Shown: positions 1-11,370 of the stretch, piece by piece
Layout of the letters: each line of letters starts with the position of its first letter
Position numbering within the stretch: the stretch's first letter is position 1
Origin: Nocardioides sp. TRM66260-LWL
Lineage (GTDB): Bacteria; Actinomycetota; Actinomycetes; Propionibacteriales; Nocardioidaceae
NCBI RefSeq assembly: GCF_020075545.1
Contig: NZ_JAIQZK010000003.1
Coordinates: forward strand, 1 to 64,000
Direction: 5' to 3'
DNA length: 64,000 nucleotides
Notes under the pieces: model-generated
The model's input: the letters and a program-made list of their open reading frames with translations, nothing else
Told to the model about the DNA's origin: nothing
Databases searched by the model: none
Made by a program: the position numbers and the translations under genes

Positions 1-145
1 CCCGGGGGGGGGGGGCCGGGCGGCGGGGGGGGCGGGGGGGGGGGGGGGGTTGGGGGGGGGGCGGGGGGGGCCCGGGGGGGGGGGGGGGGGGGGTCCCCCC
101 CGGGGGCCCGGGGGGGGGGGGGGGGGGGCCCCCCCCCCCCCCCCC
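1..145. other. Low-complexity G/C homopolymer runs, probable assembly artefact
   Basis: Almost every base is part of a long run of G or C, with two isolated T positions and no codon structure. It switches abruptly to normal high-GC sequence near position 146. This looks like a poly-G sequencing or assembly artefact at a contig end rather than biology, and no feature should be called inside it. Positions 146-286 are ordinary intergenic sequence. Confidence 0.8.
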
Positions 146-273
146 GCGACGAGCACCACCGTAGGGACCCCTGCTCACGGGCGGGAGGGACTCGACGCCC
201 TCGTGGCCGATCGCCGTCGCAGATGACCCGTTCGGGCCAGCGGGCGTCCGACCGGGGAGCCGGACCCCGTGGC

Positions 274-279
274 TAGGCT
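274..279 (+). promoter_or_regulatory. -10 element for a leaderless methyltransferase mRNA
   Basis: TAGGCT lies 7 nt before the ATG at 287, so transcription would begin at or next to the start codon. The same geometry recurs at many genes in this window. No Shine-Dalgarno is seen before the ATG. Confidence 0.6.
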
Positions 280-286
280 CCCCGGC

Positions 287-1771
287 ATGAGCGAGGGCCA
301 GCAGCTGCCGCACCGTCTGCGCGACGCCCTGGCGGCCGCCGACTTCACCTACGACGCCGTCGCCGAGCTCCTGGGCGGGCAGGCGCACGAGGCGCTGGGC
401 CGCAACGAGACCACGCCCGGCCTGCGCCGCACCCGCGACGACGGGCCGCTCGCGACGCTCGTGCGGCTGTTCCTGCTGCAGAGCCCGGTCTCGCTCCGCG
501 CCGCCGAGGCCGCGCTGCCCGGGCTGGTCGACCGGCTCGCGGTCGAGGGGTTCCTGGAGCAGACCGTCGGCGAGGTCGCCGCCCGACTCGACATCCGCCC
601 CTACGCCACCGACGGCGCCGACGGGCGCGGGCTGTGGGTGGTCAGCGACCTGACGCCGGGCCTCGACGGCCTGCCGACGCGGGTCGGCGCCGACCACGTG
701 CTCGGCATCAGCCCGGCGTCCACCTCGCTCGCGCAGCTGACCCTGCGGCACGAGGTCGGCTCGGCGCTCGACCTCGGCACCGGCTGCGGCGTGCAGGCGC
801 TGCACCTGGCCGCGCACGCCGAGCGGGTCGTGGCCACCGACGTCAACGCCCGCGCCCTGCGGCTGGCCCGCTTCAACGCCGCCCTCAACGGCGTGGAGGA
901 GCGCGTCGAGGTGCGCGACGGCTCGTTCTTCGTCCCGGTCGAGGGGGAGCGGTTCGACCTGATCGCCACGAACCCGCCGTTCGTCATCTCGCCGGCCACC
1001 GGCGAGCGGCTCGTCTACCGCGACTCCGGGCTGCCGGGCGACCGCGTCGTCGAGGACATCGTCCGGACGGCGCCCGCGCACCTCACCGAGGGGGGCTGGT
1101 GCCAGGTGCTCGGCAACTGGTCGATCCTCGCCGGCCAGCCGTGGGACGAGCGGCTCGCCGGCTGGCTCGACCCCGGCTGCGACGCCCTCGTCGTGCAGCG
1201 CGAGGTGCTCGACACCGCCGCCTACGTCGAGCTGTGGCTCAAGGACGCCGGCCAGCACCCCTCCACCGGCGGCCTGGACGCCGGGGAGTACGCCCGCCGC
1301 TACGACACGTGGCTGTCGTGGTTCGAGGAGCAGGGCGTCGAGGCGATCGGCTTCGGCTGGATCAGCCTGCGCACCGGCGGCCGCGGCGCCCGCGAGCTGC
1401 TGGAGTGGCCCTTCGACGTCGAGCAGCCGATCGCGCCGGCGATCGCGGCCTGGGGCGAGGCGCAGCGGGCCGAGGTCACGCTTGCCAGCCGGCTGGTGCT
1501 GCGCGAGGACGTCGTCCAGGAGACCTCGGGCGCGGCCGGGGCGGAGGACCCGGCGGCCATCGTCCTGCGGCAGCAGCGCGGGCTGCGCCGGGCCCGACGG
1601 GTCGACACCGTCGAGGCGGCGCTGGCCGGGGCGTGCGACGGCGAGCTCACCGTCGGGCAGATCCTCGACGCCCTCGCCACCCTGCTCGACGAGGATCCCG
1701 CCGCGCTCCGGGAGGACCACCTCGCCACCGCCCGCGCGCTGGTCGCCGAGGGCTTCGCCATCCTCGCCTGA
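287..1771 (+). CDS. Class I SAM-dependent methyltransferase (RsmC/PrmC-like small domain)
   Basis: The 494-residue protein carries a Rossmann methyltransferase core in its middle third. Motif I reads LDLGTGCGVQALHLA near residue 165, followed by the acidic end of beta-2 (VVATDVN) and the motif IV signature NPPF inside DLIATNPPF. NPPF/Y is typical of N-methyltransferases acting on an exocyclic or amide nitrogen, such as HemK/PrmC, RsmC and RlmG. The N-terminal ~150 and C-terminal ~200 residues match the long actinobacterial family usually found beside topA; its substrate is not known to me. I chose ATG 287 rather than GTG 269 because a TAGGCT box sits 7 nt before it (leaderless pattern) and would itself overlap the longer start. 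Confidence 0.85.
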   Translation: MSEGQQLPHRLRDALAAADFTYDAVAELLGGQAHEALGRNETTPGLRRTRDDGPLATLVRLFLLQSPVSLRAAEAALPGLVDRLAVEGFLEQTVGEVAARLDIRPYATDGADGRGLWVVSDLTPGLDGLPTRVGADHVLGISPASTSLAQLTLRHEVGSALDLGTGCGVQALHLAAHAERVVATDVNARALRLARFNAALNGVEERVEVRDGSFFVPVEGERFDLIATNPPFVISPATGERLVYRDSGLPGDRVVEDIVRTAPAHLTEGGWCQVLGNWSILAGQPWDERLAGWLDPGCDALVVQREVLDTAAYVELWLKDAGQHPSTGGLDAGEYARRYDTWLSWFEEQGVEAIGFGWISLRTGGRGARELLEWPFDVEQPIAPAIAAWGEAQRAEVTLASRLVLREDVVQETSGAAGAEDPAAIVLRQQRGLRRARRVDTVEAALAGACDGELTVGQILDALATLLDEDPAALREDHLATARALVAEGFAILA

Positions 1772-1960
1772 GCCCCGCACGGCCCCCGCGCGACCCTCGC
1801 ACGAGCGTCGTCCCGGGCGGGCCCCGGTAGACGGCCGACGGGCCTCTTCCGCGGCACGCGCTACCGTGAGCCGCCGTGGGCCTCGGAGCGCCCCCTCCCC
1901 CGCACCACCCCTGCAGCACCCTGCAGAGCCCAGGCAGCATCCAGACGGAAGTGGTAGTTC

Positions 1961-4720
<2,760 letters not shown>

Positions 4721-4726
4721 ACGCCG

Positions 4727-4758
4727 CACGGCCCCGGACCGCGAGGTCCGGGGCCGTG
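4727..4758. terminator. Bidirectional hairpin between convergent topA and CocE-type hydrolase
   Basis: A perfect 14-bp stem (CACGGCCCCGGACC paired with its complement) closes a GCGA loop. It sits 6 nt after the topA stop and 16 nt before the stop of the opposing gene, so it can serve both. There is no U-tract, as is usual in high-GC actinobacteria. Confidence 0.8.
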
Positions 4759-4774
4759 TCGCGTCCGATCGCGA

Positions 4775-6667
4775 TCAGGGCGTCGGCAGCGTGACGGTGC
4801 CGCCGCCGGGGATCGTCACGGGCACCGGCAGCAGGCCGCCGCGGAACGAGATCGCGCCGCCGGCCACCACCAGGCGCACGGCGTGGCCCGGCTCGAAGCG
4901 GTGGGCGAAGGCCGGCATGCGCACGGTGAACGGCTTCGTGGCGTCGCCGACGCGAGCCGGCGAGATGAGGTCGCGCACGACGCTCGCGGTGCCGTCGGGC
5001 GCCACGTCGAGCACCTTGAGGAAGAGCGTGAGCGGCTGCCCCGCCGGCAGGGTCGGGGCGTCGGCCCGCAGGTCGACCACCGGCGAGCCGACCACCGTCA
5101 GGGGCGCCGTCAGCGGGGCGCTCGTCCACGCGGCGGCGGTGCCCGGGGCGTCGGTGTCGGAGAAGGTCGGCAGGGCCGGGAGGCCCGCGAACGACCCGCC
5201 GACGACGTCGGGGGTGTCGTAGGAGGTCGGCAGGCCTGCGATCGGCGTCACGAGCATCTGGGACGCCGGGCTCGCCGCCGGGCTGCCGGTGAGCGTGGAG
5301 CCGTCGAGCACGAGCCGCTGCGAGCCCGCCACCGGGTAGGCGGAGGAGGTCGCGTAGGCCGGCTTCGCGTTGCCGGAGTAGCGCACCCAGTCGCGGAAGT
5401 AGGCGAAGGTCGGGCCGGTGGGCACCTCACGGTCGCGCAGGTACCGCTCGAACCACGCGTAGGCCCGGCCGACGAGGTACTGGGTGCGGGCGTCGGGCGC
5501 GTCGAGGTCGATCTCGCCCGTCGGGTAGGGGTTCGAGTGGCCGCCGTCGCTCCAGACCAGCTTGACCGGCGTGCCCTGGGCGCGCAGCGCGCGGAAGGTG
5601 GCGTCCGCCTCGTTGAGGTTGAAGAGGGTGTCGCCCTGCCCCTGCATCAGCAGCGTCGGCACGGTGATCCGCCGGAGGAAGGACGCGACCGAGCGCGAGT
5701 GCAGCTTGCGGAAGGTGGCGTCGTCGAGGCTGCCGGTGGTGGCGGCGTTCACCAGGCTCGGGCAGACCCAGGTCTCGAAGTTCGGGCAGCCGAGGAGGCG
5801 CTGCTGGTCGTCCTGGGCGTTCTGCAGGCCGTTGGCGACGCCGAGGGCGGAGAAGCCGCCGGCCCAGAGCAGCTTCGCGGCGCCGTGCGTCGGCGTGGTG
5901 ACGCCGGTGGCGCGCTCGTCGCCGTTCGCGACGACGTCGTTCGGGGCGAGGGAGTAGCTCAGGTCGTTCCAGGTGATCAGCGGCACCAGGGCGTCGACCC
6001 GCGGGTCGATCGAGGCGACGGCGAACTGGTTTCCGCCGCCGTAGGAGCCGCCGATCAGGCCGACGCGGGGGTCGAACGCGGCCCGGCGTCCGGCGTGGTC
6101 GCGGGCGTCGCGCCGCACGACGTCGAGCCGCGGTGCACGCCGGGTCAGGCCGGCGTCGAGGAACGCGTGGCCGGTCTGGCCGCCGAGGTAGGAGACGAGG
6201 AACCGGGCGGCGCGCCCGTCGGCGACGGGAGAGTCCAGCGAGATCGGGCAGCTCGAGCCGCCGAAGCCGAGGCCGGAGTAGGAGAGCACCGCGTAGCCGC
6301 GGCCGGCCAGGTAGCGGCCGAGGCCGGCCTGGTCGTCCTTGGAGCCGCCGAACCCGTTCGTCGCGAGGACGGCCGGCACCCGTCGCGAGGCGCTCGCGGT
6401 GCGCGGGGTGTAGAGGTCGGCGACGATCGTGCACCGGCGCACGCCGTCCTCCGCGGAGCCGACCGTCACGTCGAACCACAGCGGGGTGACGCGCACCGCC
6501 GACGCGCGGGCCGTCACGGAGGTCGGGGACGCCGGGGACGCCGGGGTCCCGGCCGTCGTGACGGCCGGCGCGGCGTCGGCGGCGCTCGGCAGGGCGGCGG
6601 TGGCGAGCGGGGCGGCGAGGAGGCCGGCGGCGATCAGCAGCCGCGCGACGGGTCGGGGGGAGTGCAT
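4775..6667 (-). CDS. Secreted CocE/NonD-family alpha/beta hydrolase (X-Pro peptidase-like)
   Basis: The 630-residue protein starts with a classical signal peptide (Arg-containing start, hydrophobic core, cleavage near AADA-AP around residue 33). A catalytic alpha/beta hydrolase domain follows, with the nucleophile in GLIGGSYGGG near residue 205 and a candidate acid/His pair in QGQGDTLFN and SDGGHSNP. The C-terminal third resembles the jelly-roll domain of CocE/X-Pro dipeptidyl peptidases (PepX_C). Members cleave esters, amides or X-Pro peptides; this one's substrate cannot be told from sequence. It converges on topA and is transcribed away from tmk, with about 100 nt between the two starts. 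Confidence 0.85.
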   Translation of the reverse strand: MHSPRPVARLLIAAGLLAAPLATAALPSAADAAPAVTTAGTPASPASPTSVTARASAVRVTPLWFDVTVGSAEDGVRRCTIVADLYTPRTASASRRVPAVLATNGFGGSKDDQAGLGRYLAGRGYAVLSYSGLGFGGSSCPISLDSPVADGRAARFLVSYLGGQTGHAFLDAGLTRRAPRLDVVRRDARDHAGRRAAFDPRVGLIGGSYGGGNQFAVASIDPRVDALVPLITWNDLSYSLAPNDVVANGDERATGVTTPTHGAAKLLWAGGFSALGVANGLQNAQDDQQRLLGCPNFETWVCPSLVNAATTGSLDDATFRKLHSRSVASFLRRITVPTLLMQGQGDTLFNLNEADATFRALRAQGTPVKLVWSDGGHSNPYPTGEIDLDAPDARTQYLVGRAYAWFERYLRDREVPTGPTFAYFRDWVRYSGNAKPAYATSSAYPVAGSQRLVLDGSTLTGSPAASPASQMLVTPIAGLPTSYDTPDVVGGSFAGLPALPTFSDTDAPGTAAAWTSAPLTAPLTVVGSPVVDLRADAPTLPAGQPLTLFLKVLDVAPDGTASVVRDLISPARVGDATKPFTVRMPAFAHRFEPGHAVRLVVAGGAISFRGGLLPVPVTIPGGGTVTLPTP

Positions 6668-6770
6668 GACCTCGTCAACGACCCGCGGCGGCGTTGGTGA
6701 CGGCGGTCACGGAGCCCGGCGCGGCACCGCGCGATCCGGACCGTCGGCGGCGGACGGTAGCGTCACCGAC

Positions 6771-7415
6771 GTGACCGCCCGCCACGCCTCCACCGGTCTG
6801 TTCCTCTGCCTCGAGGGCGGCGAGGGCGCGGGCAAGTCCACCCAGGCGCGGCTGCTGCGCGACTGGCTCGAGGCCGCGGGCCGCGAGGTCGTGCTCACCC
6901 GCGAGCCGGGCGACACCCCCGTGGGCGCCGAGATCCGCCGGATCGTGCTCAGCCCCGACACCGGCTCCTTGGCCGACCGCACCGAGGTGCTCCTCTACGC
7001 CGCCGACAAGGCCGAGCACGTCGAGACCCTCGTCCTGCCCGCCCTGGCGCGCGGCGCGGTCGTGGTCACCGACCGGTACGTCGACTCCACGCTCGCCTAC
7101 CAGGGGGCCGGCCGGACGCTGCCGGTCGACGAGGTCGAGCGGGTCGCGCGCTGGGCCACCGGCGACCTCCGGCCGCACCTCACCGTCGTGCTCGACCTCG
7201 AGCCCGCCGCGGGCCTCGGGCGCTTCGCCGAGCGCGACCGCATCGAGGGCGAGTCGCTGGAGTTCCACCAGCGGGTGCGCGAGGCGTTCCTGGCGATGGC
7301 CGCCGCCGACCCCGAGCACTACCTGGTGCTCGACGCCCGAGCCGGCGTCGAGGAGATCGCCGCGGCCGTGCGGGCGCGCGTCGAGCCGCTGCTGCCGCCG
7401 GTGGCGCCCGCGTGA
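6771..7415 (+). CDS. tmk: Thymidylate kinase
   Basis: A 214-residue dTMP kinase converting dTMP to dTDP for DNA synthesis. It has the P-loop EGGEGAGKST near residue 15, the DR(Y) motif VVVTDRYVDSTLAYQG, and the lid region. Length is normal for the family. GTG 6771 is preferred because TAGCGT at 6758-6763 lies 7 nt upstream (leaderless pattern) and the translation begins just before the conserved FLCLEGGEG. Its stop overlaps the start of holB by 4 nt (GTGA), so the two are translationally coupled, a usual pairing in actinobacteria. Confidence 0.96.
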   Translation: MTARHASTGLFLCLEGGEGAGKSTQARLLRDWLEAAGREVVLTREPGDTPVGAEIRRIVLSPDTGSLADRTEVLLYAADKAEHVETLVLPALARGAVVVTDRYVDSTLAYQGAGRTLPVDEVERVARWATGDLRPHLTVVLDLEPAAGLGRFAERDRIEGESLEFHQRVREAFLAMAAADPEHYLVLDARAGVEEIAAAVRARVEPLLPPVAPA

Positions 7416-8566
7416 GCGTCTGGGACGGCCTGGTCGGGCAGCGCCCGGCTGTCGAGGCGCTGGCCGCGGCCGCGCGGGGGCAGGGCATGAGCCACGCGTG
7501 GCTGTTCACGGGCCCGCCCGGCTCGGGTCGCTCCAACGCCGCCGTCGCGCTCGCCGCCGCCCTCCAGTGCCCCGACGCCGGGTGCGGCGTGTGCCACGAG
7601 TGCCGCACGGTGCTCGCCGGCTCGCACGCCGACGTCGCGCTCGTGCGCACCGAGCGGCTCTCGATCGGCGTCGACGAGGTGCGCGACCTCGTCCGCCGCT
7701 CGGCCCTCTCGCCGGCCGGCCGGCGCTGGCAGATCCTCGTCGTCGAGGACGCCGACCGCCTCACCGACCAGGCCTGCAACGCCCTGCTGAAGGCGATCGA
7801 GGAGCCCACCGAGCGCACCGTCTGGATGCTCTGCGCGCCCACCGTCGACGACGTCCTGCCCACGATCCGCTCCCGCTGCCGGCTGGTCACGCTCTCCACG
7901 CCGAGCACCGCCGACGTCGCCGCGTTCCTCCAGCGCGCCGACGGCGTCGAGCCGGCGCTCGCCGACCACGCCGCCCGCGCGAGCCAGGGCCACATCGGCC
8001 GGGCCCGGGCGCTGGCCCGCGACGCCGCCACCCGCGGCCGTCGCGACGAGGTCGTCCGGCTGCCGTGGCGGCTCACCGGCCTCGGGCGCGCGATGGCCGA
8101 GGCGGGACGCCTGGTCGAGCAGGCCAAGGAGGAGGCCGACGCGATCACCACCGAGCTCGACGCCCGCGAGAAGGCCGATCTCGACTCCGCCTACGGCGTG
8201 GTCGAGCGGGGCCGGCGCCCGCGCGAGTACGCGCCGGCGCTCGTGGCGCTCGAGCGGGCCCAGAAGACCCGCGCGAAGCGACGCGTCCTCGACGTCCTCG
8301 ACCGCAGCCTCACCGACCTCGTGTCGGTCTACCGCGACGTCATCGCGCTCGCGCTGGGCGCGCCGGGGCCGCTGGTCAACGAGGAGCTCCGCTCCGAGCT
8401 GACCGGCCTGGCCGACGCGCTCGGCCCGGAAGGGGCGCTGGCCCGCATCACCGCGATCTTCGAGGCCCGCGAGCAGCTGCTGGAGTTCAACGTGCCGCCG
8501 GCCTTGGCGGTGGAGTCGATGATGGTCGCCATGCAGCTGCCCGAGTCGTCCGGAGCCCGCCGATGA
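7412..8566 (+). CDS. holB: DNA polymerase III delta' subunit
   Basis: A 384-residue clamp-loader AAA+ subunit. It begins SVWDGLVGQ, the standard entry for delta'/gamma-tau proteins. The Walker A region is degenerate (GPPGSGRS in place of GKT/S), as expected for delta', which does not hydrolyse ATP. A zinc-binding Cys cluster (CPDAGCGVCHEC, residues about 50-61) follows, then LLKAIEEP and the SRC-type sensor region (IRSRC). GTG 7412 overlaps the tmk stop and its own stop overlaps the next gene as ATGA, so this is a coupled four-gene run. Confidence 0.95.
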   Translation: MSVWDGLVGQRPAVEALAAAARGQGMSHAWLFTGPPGSGRSNAAVALAAALQCPDAGCGVCHECRTVLAGSHADVALVRTERLSIGVDEVRDLVRRSALSPAGRRWQILVVEDADRLTDQACNALLKAIEEPTERTVWMLCAPTVDDVLPTIRSRCRLVTLSTPSTADVAAFLQRADGVEPALADHAARASQGHIGRARALARDAATRGRRDEVVRLPWRLTGLGRAMAEAGRLVEQAKEEADAITTELDAREKADLDSAYGVVERGRRPREYAPALVALERAQKTRAKRRVLDVLDRSLTDLVSVYRDVIALALGAPGPLVNEELRSELTGLADALGPEGALARITAIFEAREQLLEFNVPPALAVESMMVAMQLPESSGARR

Positions 8567-10158
8567 GCCGCAGCACGCGGATCATCGCCCTCGTCGTCGT
8601 CGCCGCGCTGGTCGTGGGAGGCGCCGCCGTCGGCCTGGTCGCCGCGTTCACCGGCACGGGCATGGACCTCCCGGGGCGCGACGAGCGCGCGATCGCGCCG
8701 ACCACCCGCCCGCAGCCGGGGTCGGGCACGCCGCCGTCCGCGGCGCTCAAGCGGTTCTACGGGCAGACGCTCGCGTGGGCACCGTGCGACGGTCGCTTCG
8801 GCGCCCAGGAGGGCTCCGACCAGGAGTGCGCCGAGCTCACGGTGCCGGTCGACTACCGCCGTCCGGCGGGCGCGACGACGCGCATCGCCGTCCTGCGGGT
8901 GCCGGCCTCCGACCCCGCGCGGCGCATAGGCTCGCTGGTCGTCAACCCGGGCGGCCCGGGCGCCCCCGGCACGGGCTACGCCGCCACCGCCGACCTCGCC
9001 TTCCGCCCCGACCTGCGCCAGCGCTACGACATCGTCGGGTTCGACCCGCGCGGCACCGGCGCGTCCGATCCCGTCGACTGCCTCGACGACCGGCAGCTCG
9101 ACGCGTTCCTCAGCGCCGATCCCGACCCCGACACCGCGCAGGAGGCGACGGCCGCCGTCCGCTCCTACCGGCACTTCTTCACCGGCTGCCTGCAGCGCTC
9201 CGACGCGCTGGTCCGGCACGTCACCACCGTCGAGACCGCCCGCGACGTCGACGTCCTCCGCTCGGCGCTGGGGGAGTCCCGGCTCACCTACTTCGGCGCG
9301 TCCTACGGCACCAAGCTCGGCGCCACCTACGCCGACCTCTTCCCGACCCGCGTCGGGCGGCTCGTCCTCGACGGCGCCGTCGACGTCTCGCTCGGCCCGC
9401 TCGAGCTCGGTCTCGGCCAGGCCGGCGGCTTCGAGACCGCCCTGCGGGCGTACGTGGCCGACTGCGTGAAGAGCGCGACCTGCCCGATCGGGCGCACCGT
9501 GCCCGAGGGGCTCGCGCGCATCCGCACGCTGATCCTCGACGCCGACGCCAAGCCCCTCACCTCCGACTCCGACCGTCCGGTCACCGAGGGGCTCGCGTTC
9601 CTCGGCCTGATCACCCCGCTGTACAACCGCGACTACTGGCCGCTGCTCACGCAGTCGCTCGCGCTCGCCGTCACCGGCGACGGACGGGCCCTGCAGCGGC
9701 TCGCCGACGTCTACTCCTCGCGCAACCCCGACGGCACCTACGCCGACAACTCCGCCGAGGCGATCCTGGCGATCAACTGCCTCGACGACCCGCGCTCCTA
9801 CGACCCCGCCCAGATCCGCGCGCTGACCCCGCGGTTCGAGCAGGCCTCGCCGACGCTCGGTCGGATCTTCGCCTGGAGCCTGCTGTCGTGCCGCGGCGTG
9901 CAGACGAAGGCCACCGAGCGCGACGACTCGATCACGGCGAAGGGCGCCGCGCCGATCCTGGTGGTCGGCACCACCCGCGATCCGGCCACGCCGTACGCGT
10001 GGGCGGTGTCGCTGGCCCGCCAGCTCGAGTCCGGCGTCCTGCTCACCCGCGACGGCGACGGCCACACCGGCTACAACGCCGGCAACGCGTGCGTCGACTC
10101 CACCGTCGAGGCGTACCTGATCGACGGCACCGTGCCGAAGGACGGGAAGCGCTGCTGA
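8563..10158 (+). CDS. Membrane-anchored alpha/beta hydrolase, tripeptidyl aminopeptidase (SlpD/E) type
   Basis: The 531-residue protein has one N-terminal hydrophobic segment (residues 8-30) that anchors or exports it, then a TAP-type alpha/beta hydrolase. The oxyanion region is NPGGPGAPGTG and the DPRGTGASDP motif follows. The nucleophile Ser is in YFGASYGTKLG, and the C-terminal TAP-like domain carries the acid in GTTRDPATP and the His in GDGHTGY. These features match the mycobacterial and streptomycete exported tripeptidyl aminopeptidases, which trim peptides outside the membrane. Its start overlaps the holB stop as ATGA. Confidence 0.9.
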   Translation: MSRSTRIIALVVVAALVVGGAAVGLVAAFTGTGMDLPGRDERAIAPTTRPQPGSGTPPSAALKRFYGQTLAWAPCDGRFGAQEGSDQECAELTVPVDYRRPAGATTRIAVLRVPASDPARRIGSLVVNPGGPGAPGTGYAATADLAFRPDLRQRYDIVGFDPRGTGASDPVDCLDDRQLDAFLSADPDPDTAQEATAAVRSYRHFFTGCLQRSDALVRHVTTVETARDVDVLRSALGESRLTYFGASYGTKLGATYADLFPTRVGRLVLDGAVDVSLGPLELGLGQAGGFETALRAYVADCVKSATCPIGRTVPEGLARIRTLILDADAKPLTSDSDRPVTEGLAFLGLITPLYNRDYWPLLTQSLALAVTGDGRALQRLADVYSSRNPDGTYADNSAEAILAINCLDDPRSYDPAQIRALTPRFEQASPTLGRIFAWSLLSCRGVQTKATERDDSITAKGAAPILVVGTTRDPATPYAWAVSLARQLESGVLLTRDGDGHTGYNAGNACVDSTVEAYLIDGTVPKDGKRC

Positions 10159-10799
10159 CGCCGGCGGCATCGCTGCTCGGGCCCCTGCTGCCCTCGGACG
10201 TCGTCGTGCGCGAGCAGCGCGGTCCGCTCGACGCCGACGACGAGCGCCGCCTGCTGCCGGCGGAGGAGGCATGGCTCGCCCGCGCCGTCCCGCGGCGCCG
10301 GCGTGAGGCCGCCACCGCGCGCCGGCTGGCCCGTGAGGCGCTCGCCGCCCTGGGCGTCGAGGACGCCCCCGCCCACGCCCTGCTGCCGGGGCCGCTCGGC
10401 GCTCCGTCGTGGCCCCCGGGCGTCGTGGGCAGCCTCGCCCACACGGACCGGCTGGTGGTGGCCGCCGTCGCCCGGTCGCGGCCGGGCCTGCGGGGCGTGG
10501 GCGTCGACGTCGAGCCGGACGAGCCGCTGCCGCCTGACGTCGTCCCGGTCGTCCTGTCGGAGGCGGAGCAGCGGCTCGTCGCCGATCTCCTCGGCCCGGA
10601 CCGGCTGCTGTTCTGCGCCAAGGAGGCCGCGTACAAGGCCTGGGCGCCCGACCGTGCGACCCGGCACCTCGACCCGCTCGAGGTCGCCGTCACCGCGGCC
10701 GACGACGCCGGCTTCGTCGCCGTGCTGCCCGACGGCGCCACCGTCACCGGACGCTGGACGATCGACGCGGGCCTGCTGCTCGCCGCCGCCCGGTGGTGA
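10155..10799 (+). CDS. 4'-phosphopantetheinyl transferase (Sfp/EntD type), possible CTG start
   Basis: This enzyme family moves phosphopantetheine from CoA to carrier-protein Ser residues. Motifs seen are GVGVDVEPDE (Mg2+ ligands) and FCAKEAAYKAW (catalytic Glu and Lys). The usual N-terminal pattern LLGPLLPSDVVVRE is in frame but no ATG, GTG or TTG precedes it. The first conventional start, GTG 10206, would remove that motif. CTG 10155 overlaps the previous stop as CTGA, exactly like the GTGA and ATGA junctions of the two preceding pairs, with AAGGA 12 nt upstream. I therefore annotate CTG 10155; product confidence is higher than start confidence. About 214 residues. Confidence 0.8.
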   Translation: MTPAASLLGPLLPSDVVVREQRGPLDADDERRLLPAEEAWLARAVPRRRREAATARRLAREALAALGVEDAPAHALLPGPLGAPSWPPGVVGSLAHTDRLVVAAVARSRPGLRGVGVDVEPDEPLPPDVVPVVLSEAEQRLVADLLGPDRLLFCAKEAAYKAWAPDRATRHLDPLEVAVTAADDAGFVAVLPDGATVTGRWTIDAGLLLAAARW

Positions 10800-10835
10800 C
10801 CCGCCCGCGTTTTCGTCCGGCGCGGACGCCCTGGC

Positions 10836-10841
10836 TACACT
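10836..10841 (+). promoter_or_regulatory. -10 box for tRNA-Thr
   Basis: TACACT sits 35 nt before the 5' end of the tRNA, a suitable distance for a short precursor. No strong -35 is visible upstream. Confidence 0.5.
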
Positions 10842-10876
10842 CCTCCGCGTCCGTCCGGTGCATGCCGGGCTGGCAC

Positions 10877-10952
10877 GCCGCCTTAGCTCAGTCGGTAGAG
10901 CGAATCACTCGTAATGATTAGGTCGTCGGTTCGATTCCGACAGGCGGCTCCA
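10877..10952 (+). tRNA. tRNA-Thr(CGT)
   Basis: The acceptor stem GCCGCCT pairs with AGGCGGC. The anticodon stem AATCA/TGATT holds the loop CTCGTAA, giving anticodon CGT (Thr). The T-arm has GTTCGATTC and CCA is encoded. Its 3' half is copied downstream at about 13044 and 18203, marking it as the integration site of the island that follows. Confidence 0.97.
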
Positions 10953-10962
10953 CCGAGACCGG
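10927..10962 (+). repeat. Island left junction (attL-like), 36-bp core shared with 18228-18263
   Basis: The 36 bases covering the T-arm, acceptor stem, CCA and ten bases beyond the tRNA are identical to 18228-18263. The last ~20 bases of the core also occur at 13044-13063. Tyrosine recombinases commonly use tRNA 3' ends as att sites and restore the tRNA on integration; that mechanism is inferred here. Confidence 0.8.
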
Positions 10963-10998
10963 CTCTGACCTGGGAGAATGACCAGGTCAGAGTCGGTC
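10957..10998 (+). terminator. Hairpin terminator after tRNA-Thr
   Basis: Two 17-nt arms (GACCGGCTCTGACCTGG and its near complement, one G-T pair) flank an 8-nt loop and are followed by TT. The left arm is present in the downstream att-like copies near 13060 and 18260, but there the right arm has diverged. Confidence 0.75.
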
Positions 10999-11108
10999 TT
11001 GTGCGTTCCGGAGCAACCTCTCGGCGGTCAACTGTCGGCGCTCAGTGGTCAACTGCCACCCAACCAACTGCTGCCTAGATTGCTGCTTGGCACCACGAGG
11101 CGCACGCC

Positions 11109-11168
11109 ATGGCTCGCTCACGACGTGACTACGGCACCGGATCGGTCTACCAACGCTGCGACGGAGAA
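11109..11168 (+). pseudogene. Integrase N-terminal fragment, copy 1
   Basis: The ATG opens a frame reading RDYGTGSVYQRCDG, which matches the N-terminal SAM-like (core-binding) entry of actinobacterial tyrosine recombinases (usually GTGSVYQR-DG-W). After about 20 codons the similarity stops and the sequence runs into phage-type small genes, so the rest of the integrase has been lost. It starts about 155 nt from the tRNA end, where an att-adjacent int gene would begin. A second fragment truncated at the same point lies at 13204-13267. Confidence 0.65.
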
Positions 11169-11181
11169 GCTGTGGTGGCGG

Positions 11182-11370
11182 ATGCTCACCTGCGGCGGCG
11201 TCGTCCGCGCCGGAGCGTTCTACGCGAACCGGCCCGACGAGATGCACCTCGAGCTCGTGAAGGCCAACGAGCCCGTCGACCGGCTCGTGCGCCGGTGGGC
11301 GAAGTCGAAGCGCGGCCGGCGGCTCCTCGCCGCGAACACCGCACAGCGCGCCCTGGTGGCCCGCCGATGA
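11182..11370 (+). CDS. Small phage-type protein upstream of holin-like gene
   Basis: A 62-residue basic protein (ANRPDEMHLELVKANEPV, then a run of Arg/Lys) that I do not recognise. Its stop overlaps the ATG of the holin-like gene as ATGA, so the two form a coupled pair. GGAGAAG at 11163-11169 could be the ribosome site, at a slightly long 12-nt spacing. The frame stays open upstream into the integrase remnant, so the true start is uncertain. It may be a truncated piece of a longer phage protein. Confidence 0.45.
   Translation: MLTCGGVVRAGAFYANRPDEMHLELVKANEPVDRLVRRWAKSKRGRRLLAANTAQRALVARR

Noticed and set aside
1..145. G-quadruplex or telomere-like element
   Set aside because: Runs are too long and irregular and occur at the very edge; artefact is the simpler reading.
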